Source: Archilochus colubris
Taxonomy: Eukaryota > Chordata > Aves > Apodiformes > Trochilidae
Assembly (NCBI GenBank): GCA_023079485.1
Contig: CM041084.1
Location: 70,217,709 to 70,281,708 of the forward strand
Direction of reading: 5' to 3'
Length of the DNA: 64,000 nt
In this document: one piece after another, positions 36,401 through 47,168 of the stretch
Layout of the letters: each line of letters starts with the position of its first letter
Numbering within the stretch: position 1 is the first letter of the stretch
Translations under genes and position numbers: made by a program
Notes under the pieces: generated by a model
The model's input: only the letters and a program-made list of their open reading frames with translations
What the model was told of the DNA's origin: nothing
The model's database searches: none

Positions 36401-38989
36401 CTGTTTTTGCTCCTGTCCTGCATATATTCCCTGCTCAGCCATCATTGCTCTTTACAATTAAGTAGAGAGAGAAGGATTTATTTTGCACTAGGGCTTTGGG
36501 AAATCTAGAAAGCAGCTGTTCACTTCCACTAGAGCAACAGAGCTGGCGCAGACTGTCCCCCGGGAACTGACATTGAGTACTGCATTATAAATACCATTTC
36601 CTAAATGCAAACTAGGTTCCCTGCGGCTGATGAATACACCCATGCTGTCTTAAAACAGAGAGTTGAAGAATAACATTTTAATTGCTTTCAGAGCAGGGGG
36701 AAGCATCTCACAGAGTTTCTTTTACTCCATCGATTGTGTGTGCAGTTGGATACTCATTTAATAATCGTTTATGTACTGACCTTAACACTGGTTCTGGTAC
36801 CATCATCTCCCACTGAGGTGAGCTGCAATTAGGGAAGGGTGCAGATCTTTCCTAGCAGAGTGAAAAGAAAACCATCAGTTCAGACCCTTCTGCACTTCTG
36901 GGATGAGGCATTGGTGTGATGTGCAGCCCTTGATAAATGGCTTTACAACATCTTTGCATTTCATTGCTGGTTTGTGAACTGAAGCCTACACTCCTCATAG
37001 TACTGTGGGGATATAATAAGCCACATTAATGACTGTCAGCTTTACTGAGTGCCTCTCTTTTGTCACTCACCTGAAATAACTTTCCAGTCTCATTTAGATG
37101 GTTAAACTCCAGATTTAGGAATTAACTTTGTACAATCAATGCAAACTAAAAGAGGCAGCAAGTAACTGGGTTAGGTGCCTCTGAATAACTGCTGGAGCTG
37201 CTCCTCATTAGTGAATTTTCATCCTTTTGTGTGCTTTCTTCACCTTTTTTGTTCCTTTTCTGCAGGAAGATATACCCCTTCCTATATTTCATATTCTCAC
37301 GCACCTGCTCTCCACGAGGTATTGTCTGAGGAGGTAAGAAAGTGAAGCAGAAGGCACTTTACAGCTCTGTATCAGCTCTGAAAATCCTCCTGTGAGTTAC
37401 AGCTGAGCAGACATGTCCTTTCATCACTAGAGAAAGCACCATAAGACAACACTGTGCTGTTGGAAACAAGTTGTGAGAGAGGTTGATTTTGGCTTTTTTT
37501 TGGTTTTGTTTGGTTTTTTTGTTTTGTTTTTTAGAAAAAAAACCCCAACTCTTAAATGAGTCTTTACTACTCTGAAGTCTTTTTAATTAGTCACCAGAAC
37601 ACTAATTATTGTCAGCATTCAGTATCCTCAGCTGCATTATCATTTTATTTCTGAAGATTTAACATTGCAGTAGCTGGTAATATCTTAGTTCTCATTAGAA
37701 CTAGATTGCAATTGAAACTTTAGGAATCTCCTTTCAAGGTCACCTCCACACTGGAATTCTAGCCCAAGAGCTGAAGCTTGCCAGACACAGCAGCAATATG
37801 AGTAAGAATGCAAGAAATAATAAAGAATCCTGATTTTTCCCACTGAATGAGGAGAAAATGAATCTGGAATAGCTAAATACAGTTTTTCACAGAGCAGAGC
37901 TGGCTAGAGTTATGACTTCAAAGCAGACATAGTTTTGGGAACAGAAGAAGACTTCTTGCTACATCCCCTTGGTTAAAGCTTAACAAGTGAATTCCCGAAG
38001 TTAATTCTTTCCATCTTTTTTCAGCAAGTTGCTTAGTTATCAGGAAGACAGCACCTACCAGCTGTTGTTGAAGTCAATAAAAGCAACCATAATATTTGTC
38101 TTTTATTAATTGCTTCTGTGCAGGAGTGTCTCCCCTGTGAATCCATCCCTTCATTTATGATTAGAAAAATGGATATTTAGAGCAGTGCTATTTGCACATA
38201 CTGTAAGAACCAATCGACCAAATTAAACTTGTGTTTAAAAATTGATTCCCATCATTGAAGAAACTGTATGTAGATGAAACATTAGGAGGAACCAGCTGGA
38301 AACTGGGTGAGGTTTTTGTTATGAAGAATTTAAATAACTTTTAATAATTTGTCAAAATGCTCAGCAGATGCTTTGAGTCATAAATAGTTCATCTTTTTTC
38401 TTATCAAGCCAAAGTAGCATTCAAGGAAAGAGTGCACTTTCTTTAATGATAATATTTTAAAACCAAAACCAATAGTAATGCAACAGATGTGAATAGATGG
38501 AATGGAGGTTGGAACAGGATGAGCTGGGATGGAAAGGAGACTGGAACAGGAGTCAAAGCAAAAGCGATGAGTAGCTCTGTGAGCTGAGGTTCCCAGGAGC
38601 TGTGTCAACAAATAGCATTGCCACAGCAATTAAAAACCCCCAAACCTAAAAATAATCATAAAACTCTTCCTACTCCTCTTTCATTTGAAAATGGTGCTCC
38701 TTCTCGCTGTGTATAATCAGGCCTCTTATGTTTTCCGATTGCTAAATAAGTTAATAATATAATAATAATATAGAGTATCACTGCCCTCCTTTCTTTTTTA
38801 CTGCAGTCGGCTGAACTAATGGGATTCAGAACTTACATGCAGTAAGGTCACTTTAGCTGTTGCAGCACCTGAGTATTTCAGATTACTGTCCATCCTCCCT
38901 GCCCGAGTGCCATGCTCAATGCATTGTAGCCATTTCCCTTGGAAATAAAACCAGAAATAATGATACAAGTCATGCTTGAAAACTGCTGA

Positions 38990-39131
38990 TCTTGTGTTCG
39001 CGGCTCCGCTGCTTCCCTCAAGTGCCGGCAGAGCCTGGATCTGAACCGGGGCGAGGCGGTACCGCCCCAACACACAGCAGGAGCTGTGCCTCGCCCCCAG
39101 GGAAAAAGCAGGACAAGGAAGCCTGAGCACC
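38990..39131. other. CpG-containing GC-rich patch with inverted repeats
   Basis: A local GC- and CpG-rich segment in an AT-rich desert. It includes a perfect 12-bp palindrome GGCGGTACCGCC (39055-39066) and a perfect 10-bp inverted repeat, GGGGCGAGGC at 39048-39057 with its complement at 39088-39097, around a 30-nt loop. It directly abuts the pentanucleotide tract. Function is unknown. It could be a small CpG island of a non-coding transcript or simply DNA co-evolving with the unstable repeat. Confidence 0.6.
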
Positions 39132-39523
39132 GCCTTGCCTTGCCTTGCCTTGCCTTGCCTTGCCTTGCCTTGCCTTGCCTTGCCTTGCCTTGCCTTGCCT
39201 TGCCTTGCCTTGCCTTGCCTTGCCTTGCCTTGCCTTGCCTTGCCTTGCCTGCCTTGCCTTGCCTTGCCTTGCCTTGCCTTGCCTTGCCTTGCCTTGCCTT
39301 GCCTTGCCTTGCCTTGCCTTGCCTTGCCTTGCCTTGCCTTGCCTTGCCCTGCCTTGCCTTGCCCTGCCTTGCCTTGCCCTGCCTTGCCCTGCCCTGCCTT
39401 GCCTTGCCTTGCCTTGCCTTGCCTTGCCTTGCCTTGCCTTGCCTTGCCTTGCCTTGCCTTGCCTTGCCTTGCCTTGCCTTGCCTTGCCTTGCCTTGCCTT
39501 GCCTTGCCTTGCCTTGCCTGCCT
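39132..39523. repeat. (TTGCC)n pentanucleotide microsatellite, about 78 units
   Basis: Almost perfect tandem TTGCC (GGCAA on the minus strand) for about 390 bp. One unit is shortened by a base at about 39250, and five CTGCC variant units cluster between about 39348 and 39394; otherwise it is pure. Because 5 is not a multiple of 3 and no phase makes a stop codon, every forward frame and the minus frames stay open across it. This produces long low-complexity frames (Leu-Ala-Leu-Pro-Cys or Gly-Lys-Ala-Arg-Gln) that are not genes. The purity suggests recent expansion and length polymorphism. Confidence 0.98.
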
Positions 39524-42500
39524 TTCTTGTGCGTGTCCCGTCTCTTTGGAGAAAAAGTTATTTCTATTGTAACGATGACACTAAATGAAAGAAAACAAGG
39601 CCGACGAGCAACTTGCAAAGTTTAGCTCAGCTGAGCTTTCAGTTGTTATTTCTTATTAATTATTGAGAGTAGCTGTCTGCTGGAAAGGGTGGGATGCATG
39701 AGGGATAACATGAACTAGAGAACGCTCACTGTAACTAAATCACTATGTTGCTCTTCCACCAAATGCAGTTTACTGGGGAAGGGTGAAAAGGAGAAGCAGC
39801 TTTAGGGCTGCCATGCCTGTGGGTTAGGCATATGTAGACACTGTGACTTTTTGGAGCATCCAGGCAGATGCTTATGATGAATTCTTACATGAGGAAGCCT
39901 GTGCTTTCTTGCCCTTGCTAATACAAGGCTGTCAGGTGGCATGGGCCACCCTGTCCCCTTCCATTCCTAGTCCTCCTGGTGTTGGTAGTAAGTGTCAATT
40001 TACTTATGGAAAAACTTGTTTGGGATTCTTTTTCTTCCAGTCTGCTCCAGCACATAGCCCTGATTGTGTGAAATTAATTCTGGACTGAGTCATGGTATCC
40101 TCTGAAGCTGAGTGAGATTCAAGCTGATAATTTAAAGGGATAAAACATACAGATAATTAGCAATGTCATAATGTCATGTGTCTTCAAGATCTCCGTACAT
40201 GTGGAAGAATGAGTCTTCTAAGTTTTCTCCTTGGAAAAGCAGTGGATGAAGTTGTTAGTTCTTACACAGCAGAGTCAAAAGATTTTTTCACTGGACTTGA
40301 AAATTGCTGTAGGACAAAATCAGGACAGAATGAACAGTTATAATTTAAGTGGTACAGTCAGAGACTGCATGATGTGTATCACACAAATGTGCAGCAGACT
40401 AATATGCTCTGAGTAAATTACATTTGAAAGGAGGTTTAAAAGATGTGGAATGGGACTCAGTTTCATAGTGCCCTTTCAGATGCCCTCCATTTCCTGTGCT
40501 CCAGTGGCTTCCCCAGAAGGATGTGGATTTGCAGCCTCGAGTTCTGTGTATGTCAGCCCCATGTGGATGTCTCATGTACTTAAGGGCATTTTAAAATGGT
40601 ATTTCCTGCCTATGTTCAGGCAGCTGAAACTCCTCTGAATGACAATTCCAGAATGTGCTTGGGAGGAGCTGTGGGGCCTGATCCTGCTTCTTTCTCTGGA
40701 TTGGTAAATCCTATTAACATTTCCTTAATCTGAGTCATTGGTGAGTCTGAAAATGATCCAAGAGCAGCCTTTGTCACAGAGTATTGCACATATGTGTCTG
40801 TCCCAGTGTGGGGTAACTTTTAACTGAGGGTTGAAAAGTGAATAATTCTTACTGCCACATTAGGAGTGAGTGGTTTTAATCTCTGCTTGAACCACACATT
40901 AGAGCTTTTGACCAAGTCGAAGGGCAACATAATTTATTTAGCTAAATTAGGTTTCAGAGGATCCTAAAACTGAATGTTCCACATCATATAAAACTGAATG
41001 AAGTATTTTCAGTCATTAAAATCTTGCCCAGACAGTTAAAAGAAGAGCTATATTAACTAGCTGTGTACTAATCAGTGGCTGCTTAAGACTAAGGTTAAGG
41101 TAAGGTTAACTTTACCGTAAATGCTTGATAATTCTTGGACATGAATTTGAATACTGAAATGTATTTGTACCATATTTATATTATCATTCTGTCTTTTTCT
41201 TTTCCTAACAAGATAACAAATTCAGTTCTTTGACAACTGTTCTGATTCTTTTCTTCCCAAACTGTTCAAGTTCCTGCCTGTGAATAATAATTTCTTTTTA
41301 AAGCAGCTGTGTGTGCAGTGGGGGGCAATGCATTTGGGGAGTCCAAAGTTTTCAAATAATGAAGCTGAGACAGGAATCTTGTCTTATTTGTATGTCCATA
41401 AAGTGCTGTTACTCTATTCTGTACAGGGCCATATGTCATTCTAGCATCTGGGTTCCTTCTGGCACTGCAGTAAGCAGTGTGATTAGTGTTTTGTGGTCCC
41501 TGAATTCTTCTAGACCAAAAACAGAGCCAGAGATTGTATTTCTCTTGTTTTTCCAGCTACACTAGGGAGCAGTGAGCACACTTTGTATTTGATACTTCCA
41601 CCTGACCTTGGAAACATCAGTTATAAAACCTACCTTAAGTTAACTTTACAATACTGTGTGTTCCTTTGGAGCTCAGACAATCTGAGTTTTGCAAATTATT
41701 TGGACATCCTCTGAGCTTTTAATGCAATTTAGCTTTCTCTGGAACAAAATAATTATATCTTTGGGTGTTCTAAGGGCTGCAACTTCCAGCCAGATGAGTT
41801 AATCTGATAATAACTATGTGCCTAGAGTTTGTAGGCAATCTGAAATTTGCAGGTTTATGTACAAAATTACTTTTTTTTTGCTGAGGAAGCAATGTATAAT
41901 AAGCTCTGAGTTTCCAGCTAGTGTTTGCAGCTTTCACTTGTGTAGCTAAAAAATGAATTCCTCCCTGTAAAGTGTGAGCAGCTCCATGGGAATCTTTTTA
42001 ATATGTATAAAGTAGAGTGTGCATAGCAATAGCAAGTGCACTGATACCACGTTGTAAACACCTTGGAATGGGAGAACAATGTTTTTTACATTGCTTTATT
42101 TGTTTCCACTAACTCATGTGGACCATCAAAAATCATATCCAGGACTAACTCTGAATGCTTGAAAAGTCCCTGTGGTGTGTTAAACTGCAGCAATGGGATC
42201 ATGAATCAATGTAAGTCCAAAGGAAATATGGCCCTGTGCATCCCACTTTACTGTGCTTTGTGCAAGGGAGGCCTTTGGGAATTGTCAGGGATTATTGAAT
42301 GTTTGGAGAGAACAAAATGGTTCTGCAATGGTTGCTTGGACCAGTAAGTCATTTTGCTGATCTTCTTATCTAGGCCCATTACCAGGGCAGGAAGGCACTT
42401 CAGAGACTGCTAATTAACAAGCTGCCATGCTTGGGCAGCAAATTACCCAGTTGTTTTTGGCATTGTTGTGGAAAAGCTTCCTTGAGGCAGACCTCTCCTG

Positions 42501-45500
42501 TTGACTGCAGTTCCTCGGCTGGCCAGATGCAGCAGGATGTACCCGCTGGTGGGACGTGACTTGCAAGAGGCTGGAACCTGACGCCTCCCAGAAAAGGCTC
42601 CATTGCAAATGTAGCTCTGATATCAAGCACTGAGGTACATTTGCCTTCTTTTCCGTCGAAGCTTTGGGCAATAATGACTCTTTAAATCTTTTAGTTGCTG
42701 AGGTGGTACAGAAGCTCAGCTTTTCAGAGACTGCCACGTTGCCTCTTGGCACTTGTGGACTCTGTGCCTTTGTTATTTTGTTTACTGTATTGCTTCTACT
42801 GTTCCCTCATGGTATTTGGCAGGCATGCACTGTACTGGCAAAATGATTTCTATGTATGTGATGTATCTTCTGCTATATCCTAGTCATTCAAAAATATTCA
42901 AAAACTTTCAGTAGTTTCACTTCAAGTGTTCTTGCGCTGTGAGCAGCCTCAGATAGATGCTTTTCAATATTCTTAGTTTCTTATTCCACATACCTGCAGG
43001 ACATGATTGCCTTCTGGCATGCTGATCAGAATTCGAGCAGAAAAAGAAGAAAAGAGAAGACAGTTTAACATCCAGGCTTTTTCTTCTTTCTGCCCATATA
43101 TTATTCTCTGTTACTAAGTGAAGCAGAACTCTTAGTTCATAGGCATAGCATTCCCTCTATACAAGAGCTCTTTTTGTCATCTGGATCATGTTAATTTTGC
43201 ACCATTCTTTGAACATAGGAAACTATGAAAACTGTCCCCTTTTCTTGCTCCCTACCTTGTGAAGCCCAATTATAAATTGGGGAGGGTCATGATCAAGATG
43301 TACAGAATACAAGATGTTGCATTATGAAAGTTTTACTGACACTCATTTGGGATGACCTACATAAGTCACAAGTCATGTTAATGCTTTAGAAAATTAGAAG
43401 GAATTAATTTATAAATGAAATTAATGGGGGAAATGGCCATGAATTTTAATAGAAGTGTAATATTAACAAGAATGGAACTCATTAAACTTTGAAATATGAG
43501 GCTGCCTCTTCATCCACTAGTCTCCACAGCTGTGATTATAACTGATGGAGATTCAGAGGTATGAAATTGGCTGCATGAAGGTTTTCTAACTGGCCCATGA
43601 ATAGCATGAGAGAAAGGAGAAAGGAGGTAGATTGTTTCAGGGGAATAGCAGAGAAAATCAAGAGCGAGGGCAGAAAATACTGAGCTTATACCATGCCTAT
43701 TTTCCAGTACATGGTGAGTTACAATGCTCATCATCTTCACTATCTGGGGGTTTGGCTTTCCCACTAAGAAAGCTGGAATAGTTTTTTTCACCTCTTGCAT
43801 TCTTTCTTGTGTGTGTTGCTTGGTTGGAAGTATTTTTCTGCTCTGAGCATGTTTTTTTTCACTCCTGCCCCATAAAGAGCATCTTCTTTGTGACCTCAGG
43901 GTCCCATATGACTACAAAGGCTTAGCACCACTGGGAGGGGATAGGAAAGCAGTGGCTTTTTCTATTTGGCTTGCTTCAGACTGAATAGCAGCTCTGTACC
44001 TTGTATCTCTTGATTTCTCTTGCTTTCCCTCCTGCTAGGCAAAGCTAAGGTATCATAAGAATATTTGATTATAAGCGCTCAACAATTTTCTCCTTAGTAA
44101 AAAGCATTCCTTTGTTGACTGATGATACCTCCTGACACAAGCAACTGAAATATATGTGTGTGTGTGCTGCTTGTCTGCCCACCTAGCTACCGATAATTAC
44201 TTTTTTAAAAGTTTATTTTATAAAATTAAACATCATCTATGTTTTGCCAATTTCTTCAACTTGGTGTCTGAAGTTCTGATCATGCTTTGTATGTCTAATT
44301 GGTGCTTAGTTCTGGTTCACTTAACAGGCTTTTATACACCTTACTTTTCAACAGAACTTTTACCTGTCATGGGCTGAGAGGCAAGTTATATTACCAGGCC
44401 TCAGTTAATTACCAGTGCCATTATTTTTTTTATTTGCAGTGCCTGAGCAAGCAGGAGAACAGCAGGTTAAGCCACATTTGCAAAGAGATCATGACTCAGT
44501 TAGTGCATATAAGTAAAAAAGGAAAAAGAGGAATAATTAAGGATATGGCAGTAAGAGCGTTGTATGCCTGCCTTAGTGCTAAGGAACGTGATCAAAATAA
44601 AAGCCCAGTAAAAGAATGGAGGATTAGAAAGGATGTGTATAACGTCTGAAAGCAACAGGGAATTTGTGTGAGAGACTTTGCACACAAAGGAATTAGAGTT
44701 AAAGGAGCTTGTTAGAGCAAGGCACAAAATCTTGGCTCTGGTTTTACAAAATCAATGGACAGAAATACCTTGGTTTTGGAGAGCTTGCTGCATGGCTAGT
44801 TTAATTTTGGTTGTGAAAGCAAAAATAAAAAGCACAAGATCATCCATGTACGCTTTGATTGGAAAGACCTAAAACTGTCCAAGCTGTGCTTGTCAACCCT
44901 GCAGTCTTTCACTGGGAAAACTGGTTGTCTCTTTAGGTTCAGCTATGCTTCTGCTACCTCCAGCAACTTGTAGTTATGCTAATTCACACTATGGTTAGCC
45001 TCTCACCTCAAAAAGTGCCAAACTGCAAACTGAAGATGTGAATGGATCACTGCACGGGATAGGAAGGGATGTCCGTAATTCCATTTTTTGTTGGATGTAC
45101 TTACAACCTGGCAGTGCTGACAGCATAGACTGGTGTGACACCAGCTATGGGCGAAGAGGTGTAGCTTCCCTTGAAACAGGAGAGCTCTGGCAGTTGGAGC
45201 CAGCTGAAAATCCAGGTTTTTGGTTTTCAGGTCTTGCCCTGAAAACTAACGTGAGGAATATCACATACATGCTATTTGTTACCTTGGTGTTACCTTTCTG
45301 AATGAAGTGGCAGTTAAAGGATTTTTAAAGCAATTCTGGTGAAGAAGTTGTTGCACAAAGTAGCAGGGATATACCATGAAAGGTTCTTTGTCTAGCATCT
45401 AAAATTTGAGGTCCAAGCATGTGTGCTGATTTCAGTGAGAGCAGGAGCTCCCACCATCACCATGTCACCATATCCAAACAGTGCCTGAAGCTGCAGAGAT

Positions 45501-45540
45501 GGAGCCACAGGCTCTGTGTCCTGAAACATTCTCCAAGGAT
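39524..45540. other. Unique AT-rich DNA, no gene seen
   Basis: About 6 kb with short chance frames only. A compact run of AGGTTA/AGGTAA half-sites at 41092-41108 overlaps an imperfect 18-bp palindrome centred on GTTAAC (41099-41116). A short TG run is at about 44155. Confidence 0.65.
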
Positions 45541-45935
45541 CAGAGAATCATAAATGGCTAGGGTTGGAAGGGATCTTAAAGATCACCTAGGTCCAACCCC
45601 CTTGCCATGGGCAGGGACACCTCCCACCAGCCCAGGTCACTCAAAGCCCCATCCAACCTGGCCTTGAACACTTCCAGGGAGGGGGCAGCAGCAACTTCCC
45701 TGGGCAACCTGTTCTAGTGTCTCACCACTCTCAAATTAGAGAATTTCTTCCTAATATCTAACCTAAATCTCCCCTCTTCAAGTTTGAAACCATTTCCCAA
45801 TGTCTTCTCACTACACATTTATGTAAAAAACCCTACCCCAGCTTTCTTGTAGGCCCCCTCCAGGTATTGGAAGGTTGCTATAAGGTCACGTTGTAGCCTC
45901 CTTTTCTCCAGGCTGATAATCCCAAACCAGAAAAC
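45541..45935 (-). mobile_element. CR1 LINE 3' end
   Basis: The plus strand starts CAGAGAATCATAAATGGCTA and runs through GGTTGGAAGGGATC, CATCCAACCTGGCCTTGAAC and CTCCTTTTCTCCAGGCTGA. This is the standard inverted CR1 3' end covering the 3' UTR and the last part of ORF2. It is non-coding now. A short C-run and a run of about 19 A follow at 45963-45990. Confidence 0.88.
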
Positions 45936-46804
45936 CTGCAATGTACATAAGAAAGACATTTCCCCCCCTTAAAAAAAAAAAAAAAAAAATCCCGTTGACC
46001 TCATTTTCTACTGAAGAGTCTGCTCTGGCTTGTTCTCTGCTTCCACACTGAGGAAACACCAGCTTGGCTATGGTCTGCTCCTACTGACACTGCATATTTA
46101 TCTTTCAGGTTTTACAGCTTGCTCCCTCATTGGAGTAATCTGTCACCTTGTGCAACACACTACTGTTTTCTTTTCCTACAGGCTGCTGGCTGGAAGATAA
46201 GATGTCCTGCATGAAAGTAACACTCTAAAACTTGGGTGTCATCAGCTCTCTTCTTTGTGGGACTGTTTTACCCTTCCTTCTTAGGTTTTGGAAAACTTCT
46301 GCACAGTCCCTGATTACTGAATCTCAGTAATCAGACTGGCAGCAATACACAGTTGGATAGGGAAGCTGAGCTGCACATGTAGTGCAGTAAAAAATAATAC
46401 TGACATCGCCCCAGTCTGTGGCAATGACTAGAGGATGTATTTTAAGCATGGACATATTAGAGTGACAGAATTTGGTTTTGGTTCCCCCCCTTTGGTTCCC
46501 CTTGTGTGTGTGCAGATCATCAGAAAAGGCAGATAATGGTGAATGTGATATTTTTTTTCCTTTTTTTTTTTTTCTCTCTGAGTGACAGATCCATCCAATG
46601 ATAAGACCCCAGAGGAAGTTGATTCTGCAGTGGTGAATGGCACCTCTGCTGTTGCCATTTGAATATACAATAGCCAAGCTGCTTATAAACCTCAGCGGTA
46701 TGTAGCATACATAGGTTAGCTACTTACCTCCTGGCACCACTACAGTTTGGGACTGTGGTGTTTGCCCTGCAGTGCTATGAAGCAGAGGTTACTATTTTGG
46801 GTAA
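45936..46804. other. Unique DNA between two CR1 copies
   Basis: No gene is seen. It contains an A-run after a C-run at about 45963-45990 and a T-rich tract at about 46550-46575. Confidence 0.65.
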
Positions 46805-47168
46805 AATCACAGAATCATAGAATCATAGAATGGTTTTGGTTGGAAGTTCCAACTCCCCTTCAGGGGCAGGGTCACCTCCCATTAGATCAGGTTGCTCCAG
46901 GCCCCATCCAACCTGGCCTTGAGCATTTCAGGGAGGGGGCTTCCACAAAGTCCCTAGGCAAGCTGTACCAGTGTCTCACCACCCTCACAGGAAATAATTT
47001 TTTCTTAATATTTAACCTAAATCTCCCCTGTTCCAGTTTAAAACCATTACATCTTGCCCTGTCACTACATGCCCTTGTAAAAAATCTGTCTCCGTCTTTT
47101 TTGTAGGCTCCCTACAGGTACTGGAAGGCCACTATAAGATATCCCCAGAGCCTTCTGTTCTCCAAGCA
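46805..47168 (-). mobile_element. CR1 LINE 3' end
   Basis: The plus strand begins with three CR1 tail units (CACAGAATCATAGAATCATA), then GGTTTTGGTTGGAAGTTCC, CCATCCAACCTGGCCTTGAG and CTCACCACCCTCACAGG. It is similar in extent to the copy 1.2 kb to the left and in the same orientation. The two differ in many places, so they look like separate insertions. Confidence 0.9.

Larger units (their letters stand above)
33121..38989. other. Unique AT-rich DNA, no gene seen
   Basis: About 5.9 kb with no gene. It holds AAT-type runs at about 34519 and 38752, a T/G-rich tract typical of bird DNA at about 37490-37545, the 57-bp duplication and the TCF/LEF-type cluster, the last two listed separately. Confidence 0.65.

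Noticed and set aside
39037..39047. Minus-strand GGTTCAGATCC resembling a tRNA B box
   Set aside because: No A box or cloverleaf upstream, and the T-stem is imperfect, so no tRNA or intact SINE is supported.
39132..39523. Regular repetition suggestive of a CRISPR-like array
   Set aside because: Five-base units with no spacers in an evidently avian genome; a plain microsatellite.
38878..39618. 246-codon minus-strand frame with Gly-Lys-Ala-Arg-Gln repeats
   Set aside because: Same repeat artefact on the other strand; no domain in the short unique flanks.
39086..39625. Long plus-strand frames (145-179 codons) across the TTGCC repeat, rich in Leu, Ala, Pro and Cys
   Set aside because: A pentanucleotide without stop in any phase keeps every frame open. 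The protein is only the repeat, and the flanks show no coding features.
45541..47168. Two similar minus-strand CR1 tails taken as a segmental duplication
   Set aside because: They differ at many positions and the DNA between and around them is not duplicated, so independent insertions are more likely.
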